A stretch of 44,702 nucleotides of DNA from Flavobacteriales bacterium (lineage in GTDB: Bacteria; Bacteroidota; Bacteroidia; Flavobacteriales_E; Vicingaceae). Shown piece by piece: positions 7,940-16,600 of the stretch. The stretch spans positions 1 to 44,702 of the forward strand of contig JAGQZT010000017.1 of assembly GCA_020435335.1 (NCBI GenBank). Direction: 5' to 3'. Every line of letters begins with the position of its first letter. Position 1 is the stretch's first letter. The position numbers were made by a program, and so were the translations under genes. Below the pieces are notes generated by a model. That model searched no databases, was not told the origin of the DNA, and saw only the letters and a program-made list of their open reading frames with translations.

Positions 7940-8390
7940 TATACTACTTCACATTGGGATAACCATGTTGGCATTTGTAAGCATGGAAGGAGTGGCCTGG
8001 TTGAGTCATAAATACATCATGCATGGGTTCTTATGGCATCTGCACGAGGATCATCATACCCGCGAGAATATCCTCACGCATTTTGAAAAGAATGATTTCT
8101 TCTTCTTGTTATTCGCAACACCCGGAATAACACTTATTTTATTCGGTGTTAACGAACTGTCGTGGATGTTCTTTGCCGGACTCGGTATTGCATTATACGG
8201 ATTGGCCTATTTCCTGATTCATGACGTGTTTATCCACCGTAGGCTGAAATGGCTCCGGAATAGTAACTCTGCCTATTTCAGAGCCATTCGCAGAGCGCAT
8301 AAAGTACACCATAAGCACCTGGGAAAGGAACATGGAGAATGTTTTGGAATGCTGTGGGTGCCAATTAAGTACTTTAAATCAGAATCATGA
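7932..8390 (+). CDS. crtZ: Beta-carotene hydroxylase CrtZ
   Basis: This 152-residue integral-membrane di-iron hydroxylase adds OH groups to the beta-ionone rings, giving zeaxanthin. All four histidine clusters of the fatty-acid hydroxylase superfamily are visible: H26-xxxx-H31, H38-xx-H41H42, H97-xxxx-H102 and H123-xx-H126H127. The ATG at 7932 (MVDILLHIG) is preferred to the upstream in-frame start at 7896, because the latter would lie deep in the SRPBCC gene and adds a non-conserved leader. The gene overlaps its upstream neighbour by 8 nt and the cyclase by 4 nt (ATGA). Confidence 0.95.
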   Translation: MVDILLHIGITMLAFVSMEGVAWLSHKYIMHGFLWHLHEDHHTRENILTHFEKNDFFFLLFATPGITLILFGVNELSWMFFAGLGIALYGLAYFLIHDVFIHRRLKWLRNSNSAYFRAIRRAHKVHHKHLGKEHGECFGMLWVPIKYFKSES

Positions 8391-9079
8391 ATTCCTTAAC
8401 CTACTTGCTGGTCGACCTGGGAGCACTAATTGTTCCTCTCTTGTTTTCCTTTCATCCCAAGTTACGGTTTGATAAACAATGGAAAACAGCATGGCCAGCT
8501 ATTGGTCTTGTTGGGATAGTTTTTTTGATTTGGGATGTGTATTACACCAAAATTGGGGTTTGGGGTTTTACAGCCGATTATTTATTGGGAATTCAAATTT
8601 TCGGGTTGCCTCTTGAAGAAATCTTGTTTTTTATATGCATACCCTATGCCTGCCTATTTACCTATTACTGCCTGAAATTAATGGTAGATACCTATAAGTT
8701 GGTACCAATTCGTTGGGTAACAGCCGGATTAATTGCAGTTTTGTTTTTTGTTTCGATATATGCATCTTTTAAGCTCTATACGTCCGTAACGTTTGGGATA
8801 TTATGCCTTACCTTGGCTGTTCTATGGTGGAAGAACCCCAAATGGTTGGCCAGGTTATACACTTCCCTTTTGGTGTTGATACTTCCTTTTTTAATTGTCA
8901 ATGGTATTTTAACCGGAACAGGGTTAGAGACTCAGGTGGTTTGGTATAATCCCAATGAGCTCATAGGTTTTCGTATAGGAACAATTCCAGTTGAGGATTT
9001 TGCTTATGGAGCCTTGCTGATCATTCTCAATGTCTGGATGATGGAATACCTCAATGGAAAAAAAAAGATGTCTAGTTGA
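8387..9079 (+). CDS. Lycopene cyclase, fused CrtYcd type
   Basis: This 230-residue membrane protein with about seven hydrophobic segments is made of two related lycopene-cyclase domains, as in CrtYc-CrtYd fusions of Bacteroidota and fungi/archaea. The first half carries WDVYYTKIGVWGF and LPLEEILFF (PLEE at 75-78); the second carries WYNPNELIGFRIGTIPVEDF (PVEDF at 201-205). The enzyme closes the ends of lycopene into beta-carotene. It is the last gene of the operon; its stop codon at 9077-9079 coincides with the start of a tRNA-Ala-derived repeat, so the operon end abuts the accessory patch. No clear terminator is seen directly after it. Confidence 0.93.
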   Translation: MNSLTYLLVDLGALIVPLLFSFHPKLRFDKQWKTAWPAIGLVGIVFLIWDVYYTKIGVWGFTADYLLGIQIFGLPLEEILFFICIPYACLFTYYCLKLMVDTYKLVPIRWVTAGLIAVLFFVSIYASFKLYTSVTFGILCLTLAVLWWKNPKWLARLYTSLLVLILPFLIVNGILTGTGLETQVVWYNPNELIGFRIGTIPVEDFAYGALLIILNVWMMEYLNGKKKMSS

Positions 9080-9110
9080 AGTGCTTTGTGAAGAATACTG
9101 GAGTAGTTTC
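9077..9110 (+). repeat. tRNA-Ala 3'-end-derived direct repeat, copy 1
   Basis: A 34-nt stretch beginning TGAAGTGCTTTGTGAAGAAT matches the copy at 10068-10101 with three differences. Its first ~28 nt match the 3' end plus terminator arm of the intact tRNA-Ala at 10605 onward. Both degenerate copies share GTAGTTTC where the tRNA has GTCGAACC, so they are closer to each other than to the tRNA. Confidence 0.8.
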
Positions 9111-9172
9111 CTGTGATCAAATGCTTTGTCAGATATCGAACTTATGGTAGTTTATGAATTCCCCGGTAGTTA

Positions 9173-9883
9173 TTATATGTTTTTTACACACCTTGCTCCA
9201 CCACTACCTTTCTTTGGAAACACTTGAACTTTTGGTTTCATACTACTCGAGAACAAGAATACAACATCCCAGGCATAATCGTCTTTTATTTTTCCATAAC
9301 CAACACTTTCTGTACATGTGCTTGAGGTCCACCATACTCCCAAAGAGTTTATAGATGAAAATACGCCATCAGTATGCAATTCCCCTGTAGGGTAAGCTTT
9401 AAATCCGAATTCATCGGTTCCACTTGTGTCAGGATCGTTTGTAGGGTCATACCACCCTGATTTGGATTTCAGCTTCATTGCCGCATCAGTACCATTCCCG
9501 GAAAATTTAATTAGTTCCTCCCAATCTTCTTTGGTTGCAACATGCCAGCCTTTCGGAGCTAATTTTCTGTCATCAGTTATAGCATACCAATTGTACAACT
9601 TCCCATGTAGTGAATCATTAACAGCATCGAAATTATAATGGCACCAGACAGGTTCTTTATTCTGTGATTTTTCGTTCCATTCTTCGGATGTTTTTGCCTC
9701 AGGAATTTTATCGCCATTTTGAAAGGTATCTACATTTAAATTTTGTGTAGTCCAGGTTTGATTGCCGATGGTTACGGATTCTAAATGAGCGGCAGGTTCA
9801 GTTGTTGCATGACTATTTGATGATTCTGAGCAACCGAAGAGCAGCACAATTCCTCCTACGATCATTAATTTTTTTGTATTCAT
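9173..9883 (-). CDS. FISUMP-domain lipoprotein
   Basis: This 236-residue protein has a lipoprotein signal peptide with lipobox LLFGCS, then a domain of the Fibrobacter succinogenes major paralogous type (TIGR02145-like). Recognisable motifs are VTIGNQTWTTQNLNVDTFQNG, shortened here as IGNQTWTTQNLNV, then GKLYNWYA, LAPKGWHVATKEDWEELI, WWTSS and the C-terminal GGARCVKN. Such domains are found in many surface lipoproteins of Bacteroidota and Fibrobacteres; their function is unknown. The gene sits alone, opposite in strand to the crt operon, between two tRNA-derived direct repeats (9077 and 10068), which suggests it came in as cargo or was trapped between repeat insertions. No terminator or promoter is obvious. 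Confidence 0.85.
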   Translation of the reverse strand: MNTKKLMIVGGIVLLFGCSESSNSHATTEPAAHLESVTIGNQTWTTQNLNVDTFQNGDKIPEAKTSEEWNEKSQNKEPVWCHYNFDAVNDSLHGKLYNWYAITDDRKLAPKGWHVATKEDWEELIKFSGNGTDAAMKLKSKSGWYDPTNDPDTSGTDEFGFKAYPTGELHTDGVFSSINSLGVWWTSSTCTESVGYGKIKDDYAWDVVFLFSSSMKPKVQVFPKKGSGGARCVKNI

Positions 9884-10042
9884 ACTTCCTATTCTTACGG
9901 TTTAACTAAAACGCTGGTTGATCAATTATTTCATAAATCACTCTTATGTGAAAGTTAAATTACCAACTATCAGCAATTTAGAATGGTTGAGTGCTATCAA
10001 AAATAACCCAAATTCAGATGAGTACGGCAGTATCTGACAAAA

Positions 10043-10101
10043 TACATAAACAAAAAGCACCTCTTTATGAAGTGCTTTGTGGAGAATACCGGGGTAGTTT
10101 C
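10043..10101 (-). repeat. Truncated copy of the tRNA-terminator-GIY-YIG unit
   Basis: Read on the minus strand, this carries a tRNA-Ala 3' end (TCCACAAAGCACTTC), the same terminator hairpin (10052-10078) and then ATG TAT TTT GTC, which equals the first four codons (MYFV) of the nearby GIY-YIG gene. The frame then diverges and stops after 16 codons. The order matches the intact unit at 10575-10630, so this is a decayed second copy. Confidence 0.75.
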
Positions 10102-10199
10102 ACTGATCCGGTAAACCCGTGCAGTGGATCAAAACACACTTTTATTCGTTTTTTCTTTTCATTCGTGCCTTTATGCAGGCATAAGTCACTCCTGCAAAC

Positions 10200-10225
10200 A
10201 AAAAACCCTCGCCTAAGGGCAAGGG
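10200..10225 (-). terminator. Rho-independent terminator after the tRNA-like pseudogene
   Basis: On the minus strand ACCCTTGCC and GGCGAGGGT form a 9-bp stem (one T-G pair) with loop CTTA, followed by a T-tract. It lies 18 nt past the 3' end of the tRNA-Ala-like sequence, as expected for a tRNA transcript. Confidence 0.8.
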
Positions 10226-10241
10226 TATGTTTTGATCATCA

Positions 10242-10276
<35 letters not shown>

Positions 10277-10294
10277 CCCCGAAAGCATTCGGGG
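10277..10294. repeat. Palindrome in the anticodon region of the tRNA-like pseudogene
   Basis: CCCCGAA (10277-10283) and TTCGGGG (10288-10294) with a 4-nt loop. It stands in place of six bases of the normal tRNA-Ala anticodon stem-loop. Confidence 0.85.
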
Positions 10295-10304
10295 CATGCA
10301 AGCG

Positions 10305-10332
10305 TCCCGTCTCGATAACTATCGAGACGGGA
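10305..10332. repeat. Perfect 13-bp palindrome in the D region of the tRNA-like pseudogene
   Basis: TCCCGTCTCGATA (10305-10317) and TATCGAGACGGGA (10320-10332) with only two bases between. It replaces CTCTAG of the normal tRNA sequence. The clean palindromic form suggests a small repeated element, not random decay. Confidence 0.88.
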
Positions 10333-10341
10333 CCAACTGAG

Positions 10342-10584
10342 CTAATTATGAAATAATGATTCGATGTATTTTCTGCTTTTTCTTTTCTTGATGGCTCTCT
10401 CCCGTTGAATGGCCTCAGTTCGTGTTTGAAATTCTTCGAGATGGACAATAGTCCAATCCGATGCAATTGACGTGTATCTTGAGATTCCGGAATTGTGAGC
10501 AATCAACCGCTCCTGGGGATTATCCGATTGGCCTACGTAATAACGGTCTGCCTGGCGGGAGTAAAGAATATAAACAAAGTACAT
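10342..10584 (-). CDS. GIY-YIG nuclease-family protein (80 aa)
   Basis: Starting at the ATG at 10584 the product reads MYFVYILYSRQADRYYVGQS and continues with ERLIAHNSG, TRTEAIQRERAIKKRKSRKY. This is a minimal GIY-YIG domain: VYIL and YVG for the two motif halves, the following arginine, and the Glu in the second helix. Such stand-alone ~80-90 aa proteins (UvrC-N-like, UPF0213-like) are structure-specific or homing-type nucleases. A longer frame (start 10662) would translate the tRNA-Ala itself, so it is rejected. The start codon lies directly behind the T-tract of the tRNA-Ala terminator, and the stop codon lies in the following tRNA-like pseudogene. The gene therefore occupies exactly the gap between two tRNA sequences. 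No ribosome binding site or own promoter is seen; read-through from the tRNA is likely. Confidence 0.88.
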   Translation of the reverse strand: MYFVYILYSRQADRYYVGQSDNPQERLIAHNSGISRYTSIASDWTIVHLEEFQTRTEAIQRERAIKKRKSRKYIESLFHN

Positions 10585-10587
10585 AAT

Positions 10588-10615
10588 AAAAAAAGCACCT
10601 CTTATGAAGTGCTTT
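10588..10615 (-). terminator. Terminator of tRNA-Ala
   Basis: On the minus strand, AAGCACTTC-ATAA-GAGGTGCTT (one mismatch) is followed by seven T. It begins 2 nt after the tRNA 3' end. The GIY-YIG ATG follows 3 nt after the T-tract. Confidence 0.85.
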
Positions 10616-10616
10616 G

Positions 10617-10690
<74 letters not shown>

Positions 10691-10703
10691 GTGTCTAGAA
10701 CGA

Positions 10704-10711
10704 CAAAAATA
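10704..10711 (-). promoter_or_regulatory. tRNA-Ala promoter -7 element
   Basis: TATTTTTG on the minus strand matches TAnnTTTG and ends 14 nt before the first tRNA base. The fructosamine kinase gene diverges from the same AT-rich 44-nt gap. Confidence 0.65.
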
Positions 10712-10734
10712 GTATTTTTAATTTTTAAATTACG

Positions 10735-11613
10735 ATGGACATGCAAAACTTTTTATTGGCGGTTTCAAAACAGCTGGCAATCAGACTGAACAGGCCTTTG
10801 AGCGTGTTGTCGGTTCGTTCCGTCGGCGGAGGCAGCATCAACGATGCCTTTCAATTGAAAACGGTTCAAGGTGATTTTTTTGTCAAATTCAATTCTGCGG
10901 TACAGTTCCCGGGAATGTTTGAACGGGAAGCCGAAGGACTGAACTTGTTGCGGAATACACATTCGATCCGTATTCCGGACGTATTGCTTGTCGGAGAAAT
11001 CGACAGTACCGCTTTTCTGGTGTTGGAGTGGATTGATGGTGTCGCTCCGCTACCCAATTTTTGGTATGACTTCGGAAAACAACTGGCAAAACTTCATCGA
11101 CATACAGCAGATCAGTTCGGTCTGGATGCCGATAATTACATCGGCTCCCTGCCACAGTCCAATCGAAAACATGCTTCCTGGGTTGATTTCTTGATATCCG
11201 AGCGGTTAATGCCTCAACTCAAAAGGGCGGTGGATACCGGCCACCTGGACAGGAAAACAGTTCAGCACTTCGAAGGCTTGTTTCGCGAACTCCCCGACAT
11301 CTTTCCGACAGAACCTCCGGCTTTGCTTCATGGTGATCTGTGGAGCGGGAACTTCATGGTGGGAAGTCAGGGGGAACCGGTCATCATGGATCCGGCCGTG
11401 TACTACGGACACCGCGAAATGGACCTGGCTATGACCAAGCTCTTCGGCGGATTTGATCGAGAATTATATCAGGCTTACCACGAACAGCATCCCCTTGAAA
11501 AAGGGTGGGAGCAACGTGTCCCTGTTTGTAATTTGTACCCTTTATTGGTGCACGTGAACCTCTTCGGCGGAGGATATGTGCAGCAGGTGAAGGGTATAGT
11601 TTCTAAGTTTTAG
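10735..11613 (+). CDS. Fructosamine kinase family protein
   Basis: This 292-residue protein belongs to the FN3K/ketosamine-3-kinase family, which phosphorylates sugars attached to protein amines so that they fall off (protein deglycation). Visible are the nucleotide-binding start SVGGGSINDAFQL, FFVKFN with the ATP lysine, FEREAEGLNLL, the catalytic loop LLHGDLWSGN and the metal-binding segment IMDPAVYYGHREMDLAMT. The length is normal. The gene stands alone, transcribed away from tRNA-Ala. The ATG at 10735 and one two codons later (10741) are both possible; neither has a Shine-Dalgarno site. Confidence 0.94.
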   Translation: MDMQNFLLAVSKQLAIRLNRPLSVLSVRSVGGGSINDAFQLKTVQGDFFVKFNSAVQFPGMFEREAEGLNLLRNTHSIRIPDVLLVGEIDSTAFLVLEWIDGVAPLPNFWYDFGKQLAKLHRHTADQFGLDADNYIGSLPQSNRKHASWVDFLISERLMPQLKRAVDTGHLDRKTVQHFEGLFRELPDIFPTEPPALLHGDLWSGNFMVGSQGEPVIMDPAVYYGHREMDLAMTKLFGGFDRELYQAYHEQHPLEKGWEQRVPVCNLYPLLVHVNLFGGGYVQQVKGIVSKF

Positions 11614-11625
11614 TATATTTAAGGT

Positions 11626-12039
11626 ATGGGAATCTTATTGATTATGGATGGTTGTTTTCCTGGGAGTAGGGGAAATTCGGATTGGTTTTTTGCTTTGCTC
11701 GGGTTTATTATGATGCTGATCATTATAGTTCTTGCCATTCGTGAACGGGCCCGGAAAAAGGAAAATCCTGAAAAGTATCATACATTGGAAACTACTGAAG
11801 ATGTATTCACCGAAAAGGATGTCCTCATGATGGACAAGAAAATTTTAACACCACCGGACGATGGCTATCGTCATGCAGATAAATCCAAATTTTCCTACAT
11901 CATCTTCATCCTCATCTTTTTGATAGGATTAGCTCTTGTACTCATTTTCAGTCCTTTCAAAGACAGGCCTGAAAACGGGGTTAATGTTGGGGGAGGTAGT
12001 GTAATCAAGCAAGACAATACTAAAAAGCCGGTGCAATAG
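11626..12039 (+). CDS. Hypothetical membrane protein (137 aa, two membrane segments)
   Basis: I do not recognise a family. The protein has a hydrophobic segment at about residues 20-40 (FFALLGFIMMLIIIVLAI), then a charged middle part rich in Lys and Glu, and a second hydrophobic segment at about 88-108 (FSYIIFILIFLIGLALVLIF), ending in a short polar tail. The middle loop is probably cytoplasmic. It starts 12 nt after the fructosamine kinase gene and could share its transcript. Its last 20 nt overlap the end of the converging aldo/keto reductase gene. Confidence 0.65.
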   Translation: MGILLIMDGCFPGSRGNSDWFFALLGFIMMLIIIVLAIRERARKKENPEKYHTLETTEDVFTEKDVLMMDKKILTPPDDGYRHADKSKFSYIIFILIFLIGLALVLIFSPFKDRPENGVNVGGGSVIKQDNTKKPVQ

Positions 12040-13015
12040 GTTTATTGCCCAAGGCCTTCTCAATCGCTTCCATCACATCCGGAGTCAGTTTTTCTTTCGC
12101 TGCAATCGCTTTGAAATTTTCTTTCAATTGGGCTGTTTTGCTCGCTCCCAGCATAACGGTACTCACATTCGGGTTTTTCAAACACCAGGCAACCGCCAAT
12201 ACCGGCATACTTAAACCCAGATCACCGGCAATCTGCTCCACTTGCTCCACCTTCTTCAGGTTGTCTTTCGTCACATTCTTATCCTTCAGCCATTCCAATC
12301 CTTCCATACCTAAACGGGTGTTTTTCGGCATTTTAGCCTTGTTGTATTTGCCGGTCAATACGCCGGAAGCCAGGGGCGACCAGATCGTGGTGCCCAACCC
12401 GACAGTCTTGTAAATCTGTGAGAATTCCACTTCTACCTTGTCACGGTGCAACATGTTGTACTGTGGTTGCTCCATCGTCGGACCGATCAGGTTGTATTGC
12501 CGGGCCACCATGTGAGCCTCCATAATTTCCTGGGCACTCCACTCGGATGTTCCCCAGTATAGTATTTTCCCTTGTGTGATTAAATTGTGCATCGTCCATA
12601 CCGTTTCCTCGATCGGTGTTTCCTTATCGGGACGGTGGCAAAAGAACAGGTCCAGGTAATCCACGTTCAACCGTTTCATAGCTTGTTCGCAGGCTTCTAC
12701 CACGTGTTTGCGGTGCAATCCTTTTTGAGTGGGTTTACTGTCCACCAACCCGCGGATGCCAAAGAATACCTTACTGGAAACGGTGTAGGAATCACGATCC
12801 CATTTCATCTTTTTCAGGATTTTGCCCATCACTTTTTCCGATTCGCCGCGCGAGTAGATTTCCGCGTTGTCGAAAAAATTCACGCCGTTATCGTAAGCCA
12901 GTTTCATCAGGTCTTCGGCAATGTTGTTACCGATCTGCTTTCCGAAGGTCAGCCAGCTGCCTAAGGAGAGCTCGCTCAATTGTAATCCTGATTTTCCAAG
13001 TCGTCTGTATTCCAT
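12020..13015 (-). CDS. Aldo/keto reductase (Kv-beta/YghZ-like)
   Basis: This 331-residue NADPH-dependent reductase has the full catalytic tetrad: D49, Y54, K82 and H127 (in LFFCHRPD). It opens with MEYRRLGKSGLQLSELSLGS, and has the FFDNAEIYSRGESE motif and LGASKTAQLKEN near the C-terminus, the latter binding the cofactor's 2'-phosphate. The closest known relatives by pattern are the potassium-channel beta-subunit-like / YghZ (L-glyceraldehyde 3-phosphate reductase) group. The physiological substrate cannot be told from sequence. The gene is monocistronic and converges with the membrane-protein gene, overlapping it by 20 nt without a visible terminator. Confidence 0.93.
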   Translation of the reverse strand: MEYRRLGKSGLQLSELSLGSWLTFGKQIGNNIAEDLMKLAYDNGVNFFDNAEIYSRGESEKVMGKILKKMKWDRDSYTVSSKVFFGIRGLVDSKPTQKGLHRKHVVEACEQAMKRLNVDYLDLFFCHRPDKETPIEETVWTMHNLITQGKILYWGTSEWSAQEIMEAHMVARQYNLIGPTMEQPQYNMLHRDKVEVEFSQIYKTVGLGTTIWSPLASGVLTGKYNKAKMPKNTRLGMEGLEWLKDKNVTKDNLKKVEQVEQIAGDLGLSMPVLAVAWCLKNPNVSTVMLGASKTAQLKENFKAIAAKEKLTPDVMEAIEKALGNKPIAPAF

Positions 13016-13082
13016 GGTAAAAGGTATTTTTATTTGGCTTAAAGTTATTTAAAATTCTATTTTTGAGGAAACATTATCGGCT

Positions 13083-13511
13083 ATGAGTGAAAAAATAAAT
13101 TCTGAAAACGCACCGAAACCAATGGGTCTGTACCCTCACGCCCGCAAAGTGGGGAATTTGTTGTTCTTGTCAGGCGTCGGGCCCCGGGCTGCCGGCTCGG
13201 GAAGTGAAGAAGCTAATATTCCGGGGTTGAAGTACGACAAGAACGGGAATTATGAAGCATTTGATTTTGAAGCACAATGCCATTCGGTGTTCCGGAACGT
13301 AAAAACCATCCTCGAGGCCAGTGGTAGCAGCTGGGATAAGATCGTGGATGTAACCACTTTTTTGACCGATATGAAACGCGATTTTAAAACATACAATCGC
13401 GTATATGCCGAATATTTCAAAGAAAATCAGCCTTGCCGTACTACCGTTGAGGTCAATGCCTTGCCATCTCCGATCGCCATTGAGCTGAAGTGTATCGCCG
13501 TAATCGATTAA
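13083..13511 (+). CDS. RidA/YjgF-family enamine/imine deaminase
   Basis: This 142-residue protein shows the RidA fold signature: YPHARKVGNLLFLSGVGPR near the N-terminus and CRTTVEVNALPSPIAIELK near the C-terminus. The arginine of CRTTVEV is in the position of the active-site Arg that binds the carboxylate of 2-aminoacrylate-type intermediates. These proteins protect PLP enzymes by hydrolysing reactive enamines; some paralogues act in specific catabolic pathways. An insertion around residues 38-60 (GSGSEEANIPGLKYDKNGNY) is longer than in E. coli RidA, placing it in a wider RidA subgroup. It is transcribed alone. Confidence 0.9.
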   Translation: MSEKINSENAPKPMGLYPHARKVGNLLFLSGVGPRAAGSGSEEANIPGLKYDKNGNYEAFDFEAQCHSVFRNVKTILEASGSSWDKIVDVTTFLTDMKRDFKTYNRVYAEYFKENQPCRTTVEVNALPSPIAIELKCIAVID

Positions 13512-13520
13512 CTCTATTAC

Positions 13521-13596
13521 TGTCATTTCGGGCGCAGCCGAGAAATCTTCTTGCAATAGCCACAGGCTGCTTCGTCATTCTTCCTTGCAATGACGA
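13521..13596. repeat. Dispersed-type intergenic palindromic repeat
   Basis: The element begins TGTCATTTCGGGCGCAGCCG and ends in CGTCATT-N8-AATGACG, with an inner AGCC-ACA-GGCT. Short TGTCATT/AATGACG ends and the phrase ‘cgcagccgagaaatct’ are typical of dispersed intergenic repeats in Bacteroidota genomes (from memory). It fills most of the gap between RidA and ileS. Confidence 0.6.
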
Positions 13597-13642
13597 CTAT
13601 ACGCGCTATTTTTATTAAATTCGCAGCTCTTAAAAAGTAAGC

Positions 13643-16600
13643 ATGAGCAAGTACAATGTGTATAAAGGATTAGACCTTCCCAACGTCGCGAAGCAAGTGC
13701 TCGACCGCTGGGAAGCAAACAACGTGTTTGAACAAAGTATAACCACGCGTGAAGGGCATGAACCGTTCGTTTTCTTCGAAGGGCCGCCATCGGCCAATGG
13801 ACTGCCCGGTATTCACCACGTGATGGCTCGTGCCATTAAAGATATTTTCTGCCGTTACAAAACCCTGAAAGGCTATCAGGTGAAACGGAAAGCCGGTTGG
13901 GATACCCACGGATTACCCGTAGAGTTGGGAGTGGAGAAGGAACTCGGTATCACGAAAGAGGACATCGGCACCAAAATTACCATCGAAGAATACAACAAAG
14001 CCTGTAAAGAGGCCGTGATGCGCTATACCGATGTGTGGAACAACCTGACCCGACAAATGGGGTACTGGGTCGACATGGACGATCCCTACATCACCTACGA
14101 AAACAAATACATCGAATCGGTTTGGTGGTTGCTGGGGCAATTGTACCAAAAAGGACTCATGTACAAAGGATACACCATCCAACCGTATTCCCCGAAAGCA
14201 GGAACCGGTCTGAGCTCCCACGAGCTGAACCAACCGGGCTGCTACCGCGATGTGAAAGATACGACGGTTGTGGCGCAGTTTAAGATTAAAGCAGATCAGG
14301 ATCATCCGATGATGAAATCCCTCCTAGAGGAAGGAGTCAGGGAGGTGTCTTGTTTGGCCTGGACCACCACCCCATGGACCTTGCCTTCGAATACAGCGTT
14401 AGCGGTAGGTCCTAAGATTGAGTATGTTTTGGTGAAATCGTTTAATCAATATACTCATCAACCCATTAATGTTATTGTAGCTAAGGATTTGTTTGATAAG
14501 CATTTTATTCATCCAACTGGATTCAATATTCACGATGATAAAACTAATAACCTTATAGCCAATTATGATAGTATTTTTGATTATTATGATAATTATTTAA
14601 GTGGTAAGGAAAAAGAATTTAAAGCCTTTGTTGCTGGACAAAAGCCTCAAGGTAAAATAATATCAGAATTTAAAGGTGCCGACTTAGTCGGTTTACACTA
14701 TGAGCAACTCCTGCCTTACGCTCTACCCTACGAAAATGCCGATCAGGCATTCCGAGTGATTCTGGGTGATTTCGTCACCACCGAAGACGGAACCGGAATC
14801 GTACATATCGCGCCAACCTTCGGTTCGGATGATGCCAAGGTAGCGAAAGATGCCGGGGTGCCACCGATGTTGGTCCTCGACGAACACAACAACCCCGTTC
14901 CTTTGGTCGACCTGCAGGGCCGTTTTCGTCCCGAAATGGGCGAGCTGGCCGGCATGTACGTAAAGAACGAATACTACAACGACGGTGAAGCTCCGGAAAA
15001 GAGTGTCGACGTGGAGATCGCCATCAAACTGAAAGAAGAAAACAAAGCCTTTAAGGTGGAGAAATACGAACACAGTTACCCGCATTGCTGGCGTACTGAT
15101 AAGCCTGTTTTGTACTACCCGCTGGATTCCTGGTTCATCAAATCGACGGCAAAAAAAGACCGCTTGATCGAACTGAACAAGACCATCAACTGGAAACCGG
15201 AAAGCACCGGAACCGGCCGTTTCGGGAACTGGCTCGAGAACCTGAACGACTGGAATTTATCCCGTTCGCGATACTGGGGAATCCCGATCCCGATCTGGAG
15301 AACCGAAAACGGCGAGGAAGAGCTCTGCATCAGCTCGGTAGAACAATTGAAAGCCGAAGTGGAGAAGGCTGTTGCTGCCGGATTCATGTCTGAAAATCCG
15401 CTGGCTCAGTTTGAAGTAGGTAACATGGATAAGGCTAATTACGATCGGTTCGACCTGCACAAGAATTACGTGGATCAGATCACGCTCGTTTCTCCGAAAG
15501 GTAATCCGATGAAACGCGAAGCAGACCTGATCGACGTGTGGTTCGATTCCGGATCCATGCCTTATGCGCAATGGCACTATCCTTTCGAAAACAAAGACCT
15601 GATTGATAACGGGAAAGCCTATCCTGCTGACTTTCTCGCCGAAGGGCTGGATCAAACCCGTGGCTGGTTCTTTACCCTGCACGCCATCGCAACGATGGTG
15701 TTCGATTCGGTAGCTTACAAAAATGTGGTCTCCAACGGACTCGTTCTCGATAAGAACGGCCAGAAGATGAGTAAACGCCTGGGTAATGCAGTTGATCCGT
15801 TCGAAACCCTCAACCAATACGGTCCCGATGCTACGCGCTGGTACATGATCACCAATGCACAACCCTGGGATAACCTCAAGTTCGACCTGGAAGGCATCAC
15901 CGAAGTGCAACGTAAATTCTTCGGAACTTTATTCAATACCTATGGATTCTTCGCACTTTACGCGAACATCGATAACTTCAATTTCGCAGAAGCCGAACTG
16001 GCCATCGAAAAACGTCCGGAGATCGATCGCTGGATCATGTCCAAACTGAATTCGCTGATTAAGGAAGTAGACAGTGCCTACCAGGCTTACGAACCGACCA
16101 AGGCAGGCCGCGCCATTCAGGAATTTGTGAACGACCACCTGAGTAACTGGTATGTACGCTTGTGCAGAAGACGTTTCTGGAAAGGAGATTACAGCGATGA
16201 TAAGATTTCGGCTTACCAGACGTTATACAAATGCCTGGAAGTGGTTGCTCAGCTGTCTTCACCGATCGCACCGTTCTATATGGATCAGCTTTATTCCGAC
16301 CTGGTTGCGGTTTCCGGTAAAGGAAATGCTACTTCGGTACATTTATCCGACTTCCCGAAAGTGGACGAACAGGCAATAGACATCGACCTCGAGCAACGTA
16401 TGGATATTGCGCAACAGGTGTCATCCATGGTGTTGAGCCTGCGTAAGAAAGAAGGCATAAAAGTGCGTCAACCGCTGCAAAAGGTGATGGTTCCGATCCT
16501 GAACGCAACCTTTAAGCGTCAGTTGCAGGATGTGGAAGCCCTGATCCTTTCCGAAGTGAATGTGAAAGAACTCGAATACCTGGAAGATACGGCAGGTGTG

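Noticed and set aside
13808..13822. ileS as a defective gene because HIGH reads GIHH.
   Set aside because: By recollection this is the regular form in Bacteroidota IleS; the KMSKR motif and all other domains are intact.
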